DNA of 64,000 nt from Rhizophagus irregularis (taxonomy: Eukaryota > Glomeromycota > Glomeromycetes > Glomerales > Glomeraceae): assembly GCF_026210795.1 (NCBI RefSeq), contig NC_089429.1, positions 7,721,001 through 7,785,000 on the forward strand, written 5' to 3'. A program made the translations under genes and the position numbers. Numbering within the stretch: the first letter of the stretch is position 1; each line of letters starts with the position of its first letter. The notes beneath the pieces are model-generated. The model saw nothing but the letters and a program-made list of their open reading frames with translations, was not told the DNA's origin and made no database searches. Positions 23,750-34,647 of the stretch are shown piece by piece.

Positions 23750-24510
23750 TTGTTAAAATGTATGAAGATGTATATGTTTTACAAGTGATGGAAATTGGTC
23801 TGTGTAGTTGACACAATGTACATCTTTTTTAATTTTCGCGCATATGATAAACTTTGCATATGAGTACACGTGTTTTGTTGCACATGAAGTAATTGAAGTA
23901 TCATAGAAGATCCAATGATATTTTGCATGAAATTTATGAACAATATGTACTCTGTATATATAAAACTCATCTTGAATTTCCATATACATCAGACAGGATA
24001 CTATCTTTCCAAAAAATTGAGATGGTAATATTCTCAATTTCTCATTTTATAATTAACTATAATATATGCAAAACTTTATTGATCCCCCCTTCCACTATGT
24101 ACTCTGTATGTAAAATATTCATCTTGAATTTCCAATACATCAACTGTTGACAGGGCAGGATACTATCTTTCCAAAAAATTGAGATGGTAATATTCTCAAT
24201 TTCTCACGTTATAATCAACTATAATATAGGCAGGCTTGTTTGACCCCTTTCCACTTTCAGTCCATGTTAGTATAATAGATGAATTTCAATCAGATCAATA
24301 ATCCAGACTGAGATTTTGATGTATACATAGGAACTTCCATACTGATCCTTCTTCAACTCCTCCTTATCTCTTTCTAATCGAGTCACTTATCCTTTTAAAG
24401 ATCTATTCTCTTGAGCAAGCCAGAAATTCTTCACGGATAAATCTGTCGTAACTTCTCGTAACTCCTAATTCTTCCGATCAATGTACTCCTCGGCTGAATG
24501 TCTTTTAATT
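23750..24510 (-). pseudogene. Decayed coiled-coil gene, copy A
   Basis: The minus strand from 24510 gives RHSAEEYIDRKN, a stop, ELREVTTDLSVKNFWLAQEN and VTRLERDKEELKKDQYG, a clear coiled coil. After a gap the conserved C-terminal block appears twice because of a local duplication: VLEIQDEYFTYRVHS (about 24150-24095) and MEIQDEFYIYRVHIVHKFHA (about 23980-23920). The same C-terminal block occurs in copy B as VLEIPNDFYTSRLHTVHK. The 94-codon ORF at 23753-24037 is a remnant of it. The family is unknown. Confidence 0.45.
23945..24250. repeat. Tandem duplication of about 151 bp
   Basis: ATGTACTCTGTAT at 23946 and again at 24097 starts two direct copies that share TCTTGAATTTCCA, GATACTATCTTTCCAAAAAA and ATTCTCAATTTCTCA and run to about 24093 and 24250. 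The duplication lies inside the decayed gene copy A. Confidence 0.7.
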
Positions 24511-24699
24511 TCACTAAAGAATTATCTATCTAATAATTATTGTAGACACAACAAATCCTACTATTACTGTTACTAATGTAGACTATTTACTTATTAGAAA
24601 AGATTAGTTATCACCAAATCCAGAATGAAGATAAAAGTATTGGAAAGATTATATTTGCTTAAAAAGTTCCGACACCTATCTTTAATACAGTCAAACCTC

Positions 24700-25300
24700 C
24701 ATATAATCCCTAATATTATAGAAGTTTGATTATATTCTTATTTTGATTTAACTCATGAATTAGTTAGACAATTACTACTCTTTTAGTATATGTTCAGATT
24801 AATTCCATTTAGTTGACACAGTGTATATCTTTTTAAATTTTCGCGTATATGTTGATAGGCACTGGCCCTATAATTATTTATAATAATAATGTATAATTTA
24901 ATAAAAGCTTTTGGAGAATAAACAATATTTTGTATATATCCTTCATATGTTTCTTTTTTTGCATTCTGAAACAAAAACTTCAAATGTTGCAACTATGTAG
25001 GGCATTATAATCTCATAAATTTATAATTTCGAAATATTTTAATCTAAATTTATGATACTATAGGAATTTCGTCAAAATATCTCGCATTTGAACTTTATGA
25101 ACAGTGTGTAATCTGGATGTATAAAAATCATTTGGAATTTCCAACACTGATTGCACATTCACTGTACCATCTTCTAATTTAGTTTCTATGGTAATATTCT
25201 CATATAAACTATAGTATGGACAGGCTTGTTGATATGAACCTTTCTCTTTTATGTAAAAACTTTCTATTTTCCATAACTTTTTGAGAATGTTGCATAAGCT
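24700..25300 (-). pseudogene. Decayed coiled-coil gene, copy B
   Basis: On the minus strand at about 25205-25065 an open stretch reads ENITIETKLEDGTVNVQSVL, then EIPNDFYTSRLHTVHKVQMR, ending at TAG. Downstream sequence to about 24700 is homologous to 23.46-23.9 kb, including TTTAATACA followed by CCATATAATCCCT or CTATATAATCCCT and GTTGACACA followed by ATTTTCGCG. Copies A and B are therefore an old tandem gene duplication, both dead. Confidence 0.45.
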
Positions 25301-25309
25301 ATCTTCTAA

Positions 25310-26200
25310 GTAGAGTCACCATATAAGAAAAATTTTCTATGCACTCGATTGAAAGTAGATAAGCATAATAATGTTGCTTTCTATTATATATTTAAAGAGT
25401 GTATATGTTTTTTAGGTATAGATTATTATTTTCATCAATCTATGAATTTTTCCACATATAATAGAATTATGTTGTGAATTATATACCACAATAAAGATTT
25501 TTCTTTTTTGTCTATATCATAAGTATTCCTATCTTCAATATTATCATATTGCTGTCTGAATACTGAAGATTTTTATATTATCTTTTAATTCAACATTTAC
25601 GTTAATTTGAAATCGGATATTCAGCTCACAAAACTCTAATGTGTATTCCACATGTATAAGTGTAATAATAACACTGCTGATAGGTCAGTTGAATTATGCC
25701 CATATCCACTTAAAATTATTTGTTCTCTTTCTTTATTAGTCTTTCCATAAAGATAGAGTATGCCCTGTGTTTATTTAACAAAGTTCAAATCATAATATAA
25801 TTTTATTTTGAACAAGTTTACTCTAAATAATAGTAGCCAATATTTTGAAATCTAGCAGTTGTATAATGTCACAATAAACTGTTTGATGAGGATACTTTTA
25901 CATTAGTAGTTAAACAAAAGGCTGTAATTGATTCAGCAGGATTAAATATAGTTTATCTGGAACTTGTCAGCACTAAAAAGATAATTAAAATTAACATAAA
26001 TATCATAAATATTATTAATTATATTTACATATATTTATAGAAAATTCAACATTAAACTTATTTCTTAATAAGCTTTGTTTATAAAGTTCTTTCAAGATAA
26101 GTAGTAGGATTTTAGTATTTTAAATTTTGTACCAATTTAGAGATTATTAGTGTAACATTAAATTTAAAGAGGGTGCAAGCATGTATAAGAGATGAATTTG
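25310..26200. other. AT-rich spacer
   Basis: No open frame with protein-like composition and no clear repeat was seen. Confidence 0.4.
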
Positions 26201-26204
26201 GTAA

Positions 26205-26990
26205 AGAGTGAAACAGCTAAATAAGTTGGATTTTTTTGTCTTAAATACTGTTATTATAGAAAGAAAAAAAAACTTGGCAAAAGCCACATCAGGCATCAGA
26301 TATGGCAAAGCTTTATTCACATTTTTCTTCTTTATGTTTATTTAAATTTAATTTGTTCAAACCTTTGTTTTGAATTTTCACAGCCCACACTAATAATAAG
26401 CCCATCTTTTTGCTTTTCCTAAACTATATATTACAATTAATTTATAGAAGAACTTATATTAACAGAATTTCATTTATAATTTACTAAACGAAGTAAATTT
26501 TATCTGAAACTGAAATCTTTGTACTAAAGCGGACGGATTTATCCGTTATATTCGTTGAATTGACCGGATGGCTCAAATATCTGATTGAATCCGACCAAAT
26601 GGCTCATCGGAAGGGAATAAGATAAGAACTTGATAAAAGGAGAATAAATTGTGAAACAGCTAGTTATGCTTTAAATACTGTTATCAGAGCACTGGTCATG
26701 AGATTAAAACTTGGCAAAGTCACATTAAAAGCCACATCAGCATCAGAGATGATAAAATTTGAATTATTCTGTGTGATATATAGTACACAGCCCACACTAA
26801 TAATAAGCCTAATAAGCCCATCTTTTTGTTCTTCATAAACTAAAAGATTACAACTAATTAAACTTATATTAACTGAATTTCATAAAATATTATACTATAA
26901 CTTATTAAACGAGGTAAATTTTATCTGAAGCCGAAATACTACTAAAAACGGATTGATCGGATTTATCCGTGGATTTATCGAATGGCTCAT
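26205..26990. repeat. Direct duplication of about 340 bp
   Basis: Blocks in 26205-26560 recur in order in 26645-26990: TAAATACTGTTAT, AAACTTGGCAAA, GCCACATCAG, CACAGCCCACACTAATAATA, AACTTATATTAAC, AAATTTTATCTGAA. Each copy ends in a GGATTTATCCGT-rich block. Confidence 0.65.
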
Positions 26991-28035
26991 CGGATATCTA
27001 ATGAACAGACGAACGGATTGACCAAATAGCTCATCGAATATCTAGTGAATCCGATGAAAAATCAATTAATAAAAAAATGATTTTTTTTTTAAATTGATAA
27101 AAAATTGGTTTTTCTGTAATTTTTAGCCGGATATTTTGCCGGATTATCCAATATCCGTTAAAAATATGTCTTTTTCTCGGTATCCGGACTTTTCGCCGAA
27201 GTCCATTTCACCGAAACCCATTTCGCCGAAAAATTATTTATTCCATTTGGTTATTTATTATTTTTATACTAAATACATAAAAGAAATGTTTCTAGAAAAA
27301 ATTTTGAATTAGCTGATTTTATTAAATTTATCTCGTTGTTTATAATATTAATAGTCTTTTTTACTTACTTTTTCGTGAATAAATGTTTTCAAGAAAAATA
27401 AATTTATTTCTTTATTTCTTAACAATTAATATTACTTGAATGTTAAAGTGATAATATTCTGGAAAAAAAATCTCTAAAAATAATTTTTCATTACGCGATG
27501 AATATTTTTATTAAAATGTTAATCGCTACCATTTTCGGCGAAATGTACTGTAACCCTTTTTTTCTATTTTTTCTTGAATAAAATTAAAAAAACAAAATAA
27601 AAAGACGGTTCGGCCGGATATTTTGATGGATGTGGGATATTCCGTCAAAATATCCGGCCGAATTGGGTTTCTTTTTTTTAAAAAAAAATCAATTAATTAA
27701 TAAAAAAAATTTTTTTTATTATACAAATTTTGGACAAAATGAGTGTCCGGAAACGAATAAAAAAAAATTACAATATATGAAAAAAAACTTATAAAAAAAG
27801 ACCGGATTGACGGATTATCCGGTCCGATCGTTGACTCGATCGCATACGTGATCTTTGAATGTATTACTGAAATTAGTAAATTGAAACTAAAAAAATATAT
27901 AAATTGTTAAAATTAACATAATCTTTAAAATAGTGTATATTTAATTTTATAACATTTCAAATATATCTGTATTTTTTATAGAATAAAATAACTTATAGAT
28001 TTAATGCACGCATATGTTTCGGAAAGTAACATATT
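26990..28035. repeat. CCGGAT-rich and TTCGCCGAAA-rich repeat DNA
   Basis: The region contains many CCGGATNNNCCGGAT and ATATCCGG units, including the inverted pair at 27610-27660 (CGGCCGGATATTTTG against CAAAATATCCGGCCG). A possible small element of about 330 bp is bounded by CATTTCGCCGAAAA near 27223 and its complement TTTTCGGCGAAATG near 27533. The same CCGGAT vocabulary forms the ends of the element at 57652-59698. Confidence 0.45.
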
Positions 28036-29547
28036 AACTTAATTGTGATCGCCTTCAACTTACAATAACAAATTTGTAATTATAAGAGTTTAAGAGAGAT
28101 AAAAAGGCAAATAAATATCTTATCGTTACGGAATCAAAAAATTCTAATTATATATATATATATTTTGTGTAATTCAAAATAAATAAAATCTTATTTGTAG
28201 GTCTATAAGAAAGACACTAAACTTAAAATAAAAATAAAACAATAAGATAAAGAAGGTTGGAATAAAGTTATATAATAACATATCATACTATAAGCGAAAT
28301 TAAGGAGCGAATAATATCCTTAGTATTACAAAAATTTTAACCATTGAACCTTTCATGTAGTAGAATTAATGATTACAGTGTATGTATATACATATAAATA
28401 AATAAGTTGTTTAAATTAAAAGGTGTTGCGATTAAAGTTATAAGTTTAAAATCTGTGAGCATTCATGCATACAATAAAACCCTTCTGTAGCGTATTATTC
28501 AATTCGTTACAGCCGAGGATCATTTTTAGCAATTAAATACAATTTATATTGTAATAGAAATATTGAATATAAACACGTATTTTACAATAAACTTTAATGC
28601 TATATATATTACGTAATCTCTAAAATTTTATATAGTTTTATATTCGGTTCATATATGAATGTATTTAGTTTAATTTTATTCAATTTTAGAACTCCATTTC
28701 AGTTCTTTCAGTTGTTTCTTTATTTGATTTTTTTTCAGTCAATTCCGACTGTCTGAATAAAAGATAAGATAATCAAATATTTGACACGTAAATGGAAACG
28801 ACAAATAGCATAAAGCTGATTGAAAAAAAAAATATATATATTTGAAAGGATAAATGTTAATCGTTTTTTTATTTACTTTACAACTATGAATTAGATATTA
28901 TCTTCTCCAGATTTGGACATATGAACTAATTTTAAATTAATTATATTACTATCTAATAATATATTGCCCCTATAAAAAACACACAAATACATCTTTTCCG
29001 TAAAGCCAAATCATTCCTTTATTATGATTTGTTATTGTATGACTTTTATTCATTGAACTTATATAGCTTTTGTCTTATAATTATCAAATTTTATATTTAG
29101 TTTAACCATATTCGTTTCACGCATCGCTCTTATAGACTTACAAATTTGTATTAATCATTTCTCAATATATTTAGGAAATTTCTCGGACTTCGGCTATTTA
29201 TTGTACGCATGAAAATATATGCACAGGTATTGTAAATTTATTTATCTTCAATGCAGCTGTCGTGTTGAATCGTTATTTGGCGCGATTCAATATAATTTAT
29301 TTCCGTGAATATGTTTTCCAAAAGTATAAAAACGATAGATTTATTTTCATTTCGCAATAAGTTCTAAAAGAAAAAAAAAACGAAAAAATTTCTCCTAATT
29401 TCCTAAATTATTAAAAAAAATGATCTTTCAATTTTAATAATTTTAATTATGAAACCGAAACCAATTCGATTTATTCCATAGTACGTTGAAAAAAATAGGA
29501 AAAAAAGAGTTAATGTGTTCATTTACTTTCGTAACGTAATGTTAAGG

Positions 29548-29631
29548 CAGTGTTGGCACTTGGCCGTTTGGCCAGTTTGGCCGGCCAAACTGGCCAAAAA
29601 AATCTTTGGCCGCGGCCAAATGCCAACACTG
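29548..29631. mobile_element. 84 bp hAT-like MITE with 7 bp target duplication
   Basis: The element starts CAGTGTTGGCACTTGGCCG and ends CGGCCAAATGCCAACACTG, with inner palindromic units TTGGCC/GGCCAA, so it folds almost end to end. It is flanked by GTTAAGG at 29541-29547 and 29632-29638. CAGTG ends and a 7-8 bp duplication are typical of hAT elements. It is far too short to code. Confidence 0.8.
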
Positions 29632-29676
29632 GTTAAGGAGATACAGACCTACTATAATTAATATGTCTCATTTCAG

Positions 29677-29776
29677 CAGAATGATGTTAGAAAAGTGGAA
29701 TGCTTTACCAGAGACCGAAAAAAACAAATGGTGCGAAAAACTCCATGCAATTCAATCGATTTCGTACTTTAAATAA
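29677..29776 (+). pseudogene. HMG-box-like 3' exon
   Basis: After the acceptor TTTCAG the frame reads RMMLEKWNALPETEKNKW and then CEKLHAIQSISYFK before TAA. It is the intact paralogue of the broken exon at 16501 and resembles helices 2-3 of an HMG box. No upstream exon with the rest of the domain was found in about 700 bp, so it is probably a gene remnant. Confidence 0.35.
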
Positions 29777-29984
29777 TTTATTGCTAATGTATTATTTATT
29801 ATTAAAATATTTTGAATATTTTACTTTTGCATTTTTTTTTTACTTATAAAAAATGTTATTTTTATTAGAAAACAATTTTTTTTTCTCTTCGTGTGTAAAC
29901 TTCTATACAATATATCTAATATGATGGACATAGTTTATTAATCAGTGCGCATATAACACCCTAATTTTTTTTATTATGATCGAT

Positions 29985-30180
29985 ATAATAAAAATTGTGG
30001 CACAGCTTACTTGTTAAATATATAGTATATATTAAATTAATTTTAATTGGTTAAAATTGACGATTTTTAAATTCTTAATTCTGGCCGAATCCATAATTCT
30101 AGCTTAAATTTAGAAAAATACATGTCAAATGTAACATTATATTTATATAATATAACACTTTAATTTAAAAAAGATTCATT
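29985..30180. repeat. Dispersed repeat, copy 1 (partner 32960-33190)
   Basis: It shares with 32960-33190 the ordered blocks ATAATAAAAATT, a run containing GAC/CGATxTTTAAAT, CCGGCC or TGGCCG-like units, CTAAATTTAG-like sequence and TGTAACA...TTTAA. It is a diverged non-coding repeat. Confidence 0.35.
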
Positions 30181-30255
30181 AATCAAACTGAGTTTTCAAG
30201 TTGGATCTTCATTTGATATAATTAATGTTTTTTTATATTACAAATAAAAGAAAAT

Positions 30256-30790
30256 ATGGTTTCAAAATCTATACCATTACGTAAAAACATCAATATCTTC
30301 ACGAATATTAAACAAAAATTAACAAAATTTAATATACAATTAGTTTCGATCCCACTGAACAATTCTCACTTAATACACAAAGGCGATTGTCTTATAACCA
30401 AAGTACCTAAATTAAGCTCTGAATTTATTAAATGAATAGATAAAAAATGAACGTTAATATTTCCATAAGTACTGATTAAAAACTTATAAAAATTGAAATA
30501 CATATGGAATCAACCTCAGTAAACAATTATCACTTAATACACGAAGGTGATTATCTTATGACCAAAGTTTCTAAATTACGTTCTGAAGTAACTGATAGTG
30601 TGCAAAAAATTGAAATTAATTGTGTTATGAATAACATCAGTAGCTTCATAAATATTGGCTAACTTTTCGTATAAATTGAAATTCAAATAGTTTTGACCTC
30701 GCCGAACAATTTTCAAAGGATTTTCTTGTGAACAAAGTACCTAAATACGCTCTGAAATTACTAAACGAAAAAAATAACAAATTTAAAGTT
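30256..30790 (+). pseudogene. Decayed tandem-repeat protein
   Basis: An ATG at 30256 opens a 59-codon frame (to TGA at 30435) that ends NNSHLIHKGDCLITKVPKLS with a short SEFIK tail. Two further copies of the same unit follow at about 165-175 bp spacing in shifted frames. Unit 2 reads NNYHLIHEGDYLMTKVSKLR, and unit 3 reads PNNF then VNKVPKYALKLL. Each unit also shares an upstream block (NINIF or NISSFINI, then KxIKIE-like). This indicates a former protein of repeated units of about 57 residues, disrupted by stops and indels. The family is unknown. Confidence 0.45.
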
Positions 30791-30799
30791 AGCATTGTT

Positions 30800-31700
30800 A
30801 TAAAAATACAAATAACTTAGCAAACTATTAAATGAAATTTAATGGAAATTGAGTTGCTTACCTTTAAAAGGATCTCAAAAAAAGTGATTTTTAAAATAAA
30901 CTTCATGGTTATGTAAAAAAAAAAATTATTAGTAAAACGAAAAACTAATTTAAGAAATTGATAGAATCTATTAAATTACTTTATTTAGTATGGTGTTGTA
31001 TATTATAATTTAATTGTTTTAAATGATGTAATTCAATTATGGTTACACAAAATTTTATTATTATAAAATTAATCTACATGTTACATGCGCGGTGAAGTTT
31101 TGTGGGCGGGATTTTTTGTGTCACGGGGGCAACAAATAGAGATCAGGCAACTCAAAAACACTAAGTCGCTGAGATAAATATAAACAGCGCGTTTCCGCAC
31201 GGTCACGTGTTAAGTGACACTTAAATGTCACTTGTTCCTTATATGGTGAAAACTGGAGTGCATAAAGAATATATTTTGTGTTTCCAATTTAATGAATTCT
31301 CAGTTCAGACTAAAAATAAATTTACGCCTTTCGCCAAATTAATACATGATCACGTTTTTCGTGATACAAATAATAACTTTTTAACTATTTCGTTTTGCAA
31401 TTGCTTATCTTCCAATTTCACAATTCTGGCCTTAAAGCTCAACATTCTCGGCCCTAATTTTATTGTTCTCGTGGCTCAGGAAAAATTATTGCGCCCACGA
31501 AGCTGGCCGGAATGTAATATATTCCCAGCATCACCAGCTAGAAAAAATTTTTTATTTTTATAATACATGATTTAAGTTAAATTGATAAAAATAAACTATA
31601 ATAATCTGATATATAAATATGATATTAAATTAAATTTCAAAAAAAGTTAAACTAAGACTCGTAACCTCTGTCTTTCTTACTAACAATTCCATTTATTACC
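30800..31700. other. Spacer; one doubtful 112-codon ORF
   Basis: The block 31081-31560 has a higher GC content. It includes a TATAAACAG near 31177 and the inverted repeat AAGTGACACTTAAATGTCACTT-like sequence around 31213-31235 from which a 112-codon plus ORF (31225-31563) starts. That ORF has no recognisable domain and ends in an AT-rich tail, so it is not annotated as a gene. Confidence 0.3.
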
Positions 31701-31705
31701 ATTTA

Positions 31706-32191
31706 TCACTCGGAGAAAGTTTTGTCTTTCAAAAATTTGAGGGCCGGAGAGCCAATAGGAACGGATACCGCACAGGCATGAATTTTTGTTCCATACGCAT
31801 CCGTAACTCCAACAATAATATCAGCGGGCATACCAACTTTTGGAATTGGAACGACCACATCTATATCTAAAGAAATTACCGGGCAGGATGCAATAATACA
31901 TAGATTTTGTACATATTTAGCATTGGGGTCATTTACATAGTCAAGAGTTTTGGGATTAACAAATAAAACTCCAAGTAAAGATCCAGTAACAGCATAATCT
32001 TCAAAATTTCCCTTAAGCTTAAAGGTTGAGGTTTTTCCAGGAATAGGAGGATCAGGGTTAATTGTTATATCTAATGTGGGTATTGTAGAATTGCATGGCA
32101 TGAAAAGAGTGGCTCTTTTGTTGAGCGGAATACCATTGACAACTGAAAGTGTGGTCAATAAAATGCATACAAAAAAATAATAACGCATCAT
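31706..32191 (-). CDS. Secreted ML-domain (NPC2 / PG-PI transfer-like) protein, 161 aa
   Basis: Residues 1-20 form a signal peptide (MMRYYFFVCILLTTLSVVNG) with a likely cleavage after VNG. The mature part begins with a Cys at 33 and the motif LDITINPDPPIPGKTSTFKL. This matches the start of ML (MD-2-related lipid-recognition) domains of fungal NPC2-like and phosphatidylglycerol/phosphatidylinositol transfer proteins. Cys 33, 98, 103 and 140 are placed for two disulphides, and length and beta-strand spacing fit the family. ML proteins bind single lipids in a beta-sandwich pocket. Here it would act in the secretory/vacuolar lumen or outside the cell. It is a single exon with a TATA box on the minus strand at 32269-32262. 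The ATG at residue 2 is an equally possible start. Confidence 0.9.
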   Translation of the reverse strand: MMRYYFFVCILLTTLSVVNGIPLNKRATLFMPCNSTIPTLDITINPDPPIPGKTSTFKLKGNFEDYAVTGSLLGVLFVNPKTLDYVNDPNAKYVQNLCIIASCPVISLDIDVVVPIPKVGMPADIIVGVTDAYGTKIHACAVSVPIGSPALKFLKDKTFSE

Positions 32192-32261
32192 GATTACTTC
32201 TTAATATTAAACTTTGGAAGTTATTTGATGACTGATAGTTAAGAAAGTTAAAAGCTCACTC

Positions 32262-32269
32262 ATTTTATA
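32262..32269 (-). promoter_or_regulatory. TATA box of the ML gene
   Basis: TATAAAAT on the minus strand lies 71-78 bp upstream of the ATG at 32191. Confidence 0.45.
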
Positions 32270-32279
32270 AGAGGATTTG

Positions 32280-34135
32280 ATTTCACAAATATAAAATGTG
32301 TAACCCATTTAACATTATTCCTTTTTATTCGAATGAGATAATTTAATCAGGTGAGTTTGATTGTTAGATTTAATAAGGCGAGTTTATTGTTATGACCTGA
32401 TTTAATCAGGTGAGAATTGGCGTTTTTTCGCCGATTTCAGCGTTTTTTTTTTGTTTTTCGCTTTCCTGGTTGTATGACTGGAATGTGTGACGGATTACGC
32501 CAATGATGTGAAGCGGTTGTCAATCACTTGGTTGACTGTGCTATCAGTAAAAATCTCAACGTATCGCATGATATTCGAAGCTTCATTAAAAACTTCTCAA
32601 AAAAAAACGTCATCTGTATTTACTAAAAAAATCTGCAGACCTTAACGTACGATATTGATTAAATAAAGCCATTTATGGTTCTCTTTTGGTATAACAGTCG
32701 TTTCATTGTAAAATTGGCTGATTTTTCGAAGTGATTTGCTGTTTATGGCGTAATGATCAGATCACAGATAATTTTGGTCATGGAAAAAGGTTTTTTATTT
32801 TTGGACTGCACCAGATTTCAACATTTAGATTCGTTTCGGTGCGAAACAACGGGTTATGACTAAAAAAAATTCATTTCATAATATAATTTAAAAGATTGTA
32901 CCACCTATATGTTGCAGATAGCAGTCAGTGGAAATGTCACAAAATAAAAGAGGAAAATTTTTGTACTATGATGTTATAATAAAAATTTTTGGTATAACAT
33001 TGTCTTTAGGTGTATATTACACATGAAATTTAAATGTCAATGGGCTAAAAATCGTCGATCTTTAAATCATAATGCCGGCCAATTTTTTTGTAATTCCGCC
33101 CGAACTTTATAATGCCGGCCCAAATTTAGCTAAAATCGAAATTTTTAGGGTAACACCACATTTATGTAATGTAACACGGTTTTAAATAATTATTAGCATG
33201 TTCGTCACGGTCTTAAAAATATTTTTATATATTTTAAAAATTCAAAAATCAAGTTTATTCAGTTCAATCTGTCCCAAGAAAGTTGACTATTTTTTGTTTA
33301 TTTACCAGTATATAGTAAATAAATATAATTACTATAGTTTTACAAAAAAAAAAAAATTTTTTACAAATGTAAACAATTATGTATATGTTTGTATGAACTT
33401 TTTTAAAAGTTTAAAACAAGTTTATTTGGTTCAATTTTTCTTTCCAATATTTGTTTATTCATATAAGCATAGCGGATATCCCTATTTTATCACAATACTG
33501 ACTGATCATTTGTCGATCATTTATTCAATTATCACATAATATAAATACCGTTGCTAAAAAAATTTACATAATAATATAACTTTTCGCATTTTCATGTGAT
33601 GTGTTTGATCTGATTAAAACCGTTAAACACCCACTATTCACCCATTAAAACCCTTTATTTAGTCAACCATTAGCCAACTGTTATCAACCTGTTAACCAAT
33701 CTGGGTTGATCCAATAAGAAACTGGGTTAAACTTTCCTTAGCAGGTACCAACCCGGGTTTGTATTTCTCTTAACAGATCAACCTGTGTACCCATTAAAAA
33801 CTTGGGTCTGAACACTATTTTGCTTCTTCTCCTACCACTATTGGCTCTTCTTTGATGACAGTTTCTCAGGATTTTTGGTTTTCTTGGATATCCTCTTCTA
33901 TAATTCAGGGTGGATCTTAGATCTCACACTTGGATTTTCTGCGCCGCTTAACAGTTCAACCTCTTAGGATTTCTCTAGTAATGGACCAGATTTTAGCATT
34001 GACCTTCGGGTAAAGTTGGGATATGCATAAAGCTCTAAATGGTTTGGATTGGTCTGGATTACATTTATAATCTGAAATCAGACTGGACTGGACTGAATAT
34101 TTTAGTATAGTATTCTTCACTTGTATGAGTCGTAA
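32280..34135. other. Repeat-rich spacer
   Basis: No gene was found. The stretch contains TTAATCAGGTGAG units at 32343 and 32402, the dispersed repeat copy at 32960-33190, an AT-rich 113-codon ORF at 33198 that is not protein-like, and a degenerate AACC/GGTT repeat block at about 33615-33810 (units such as CAACCTGTTAACCAA and TGGGTTGATCC) that looks like a degraded fold-back element. Confidence 0.4.
32960..33190. repeat. Dispersed repeat, copy 2 (partner 29985-30180)
   Basis: Contains TAATGCCGGCC twice (33069 and 33109) and a TTTAGCTAAAATCG block followed by TGTAACACGGTTTTAAA. Order and composition match copy 1. Confidence 0.35.
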
Positions 34136-34139
34136 AGCT

Positions 34140-34400
34140 ACCACTGGTCAAAATTATTACTATCGGGTATCTATTGGGTACCTGATATGTGTACAATATA
34201 TGTGATATATGTGTATGATATTTAACAATGCTACACATATCAGATACCCGATATGTGTAGTAGAAATGTAGAAAAATGGTGACACATCATGTAAATATCA
34301 CATATACATCTTACACATATCAGGTAGTTAAATATCGGTCACATATCATAGACTTATTGGGTATCTGACATATTATAATATATATCATATCGACTCTTTC
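34140..34400. repeat. Palindromic ATATGTGTA / GGGTATCTGATA repeats
   Basis: The words GATACCCGATATGTGTA, TACCTGATATGTGTA, TACACATATCAGGTA and TATTGGGTATCTGACATAT alternate in both orientations over about 250 bp, so this segment can fold back on itself. No ends or target duplication are evident. Confidence 0.5.
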
Positions 34401-34539
34401 CCGTTGCTCACTTGGCCAAAAATTCCCATAAAGAAAATGGATGAAAAGTATGAGGACTTTTTGCTTTTGGTTAACAAAAAGTCTTTTCGAGGTGTTCTAA
34501 GTTCTTTCGTGACGTATGACTGTAAAGTTGCCTGCCGAA

Positions 34540-34647
34540 ATTAGGGAGTTTCGGCATGTCGAAATTGTCGAAACTATTTCGACATTTCGACATTGGCTCT
34601 CTGATTTGTCGAAATGCCGAAATAGTTTCGACATGTCGAAATTGTCG
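34540..34647. repeat. Fold-back of TTTCGACATGTCGAAA units
   Basis: TTTCGGCATGTCGAAATTGT at 34552 and TTTCGACATGTCGAAATTGT at 34626 repeat around a short core that also carries TTCGACATTTCGACA and TTTGTCGAAATGCCGAAA. The whole forms a 100 bp imperfect palindrome abutting the element that starts at 34648. Confidence 0.6.

Larger units (their letters stand above)
28040..29776. repeat. Segmental duplication, copy B (partner 15360-16650)
   Basis: This is the counterpart of copy A; the shared blocks are listed there. It is interrupted by the 84 bp MITE at 29548-29631, which is absent from copy A, so the MITE is younger than the duplication. Confidence 0.5.

Noticed and set aside
31225-31563. 112-codon plus ORF with a TATAAACAG upstream
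   Set aside because: No domain or repeat, odd composition, and the start lies in an inverted repeat. The locally higher GC explains the open length. Kept as a doubtful note only.
33198-33539. 113-codon plus ORF
   Set aside because: Phe/Tyr/Ile/Lys-rich translation of poly-A/T DNA; no domain and no gene-like flanks.
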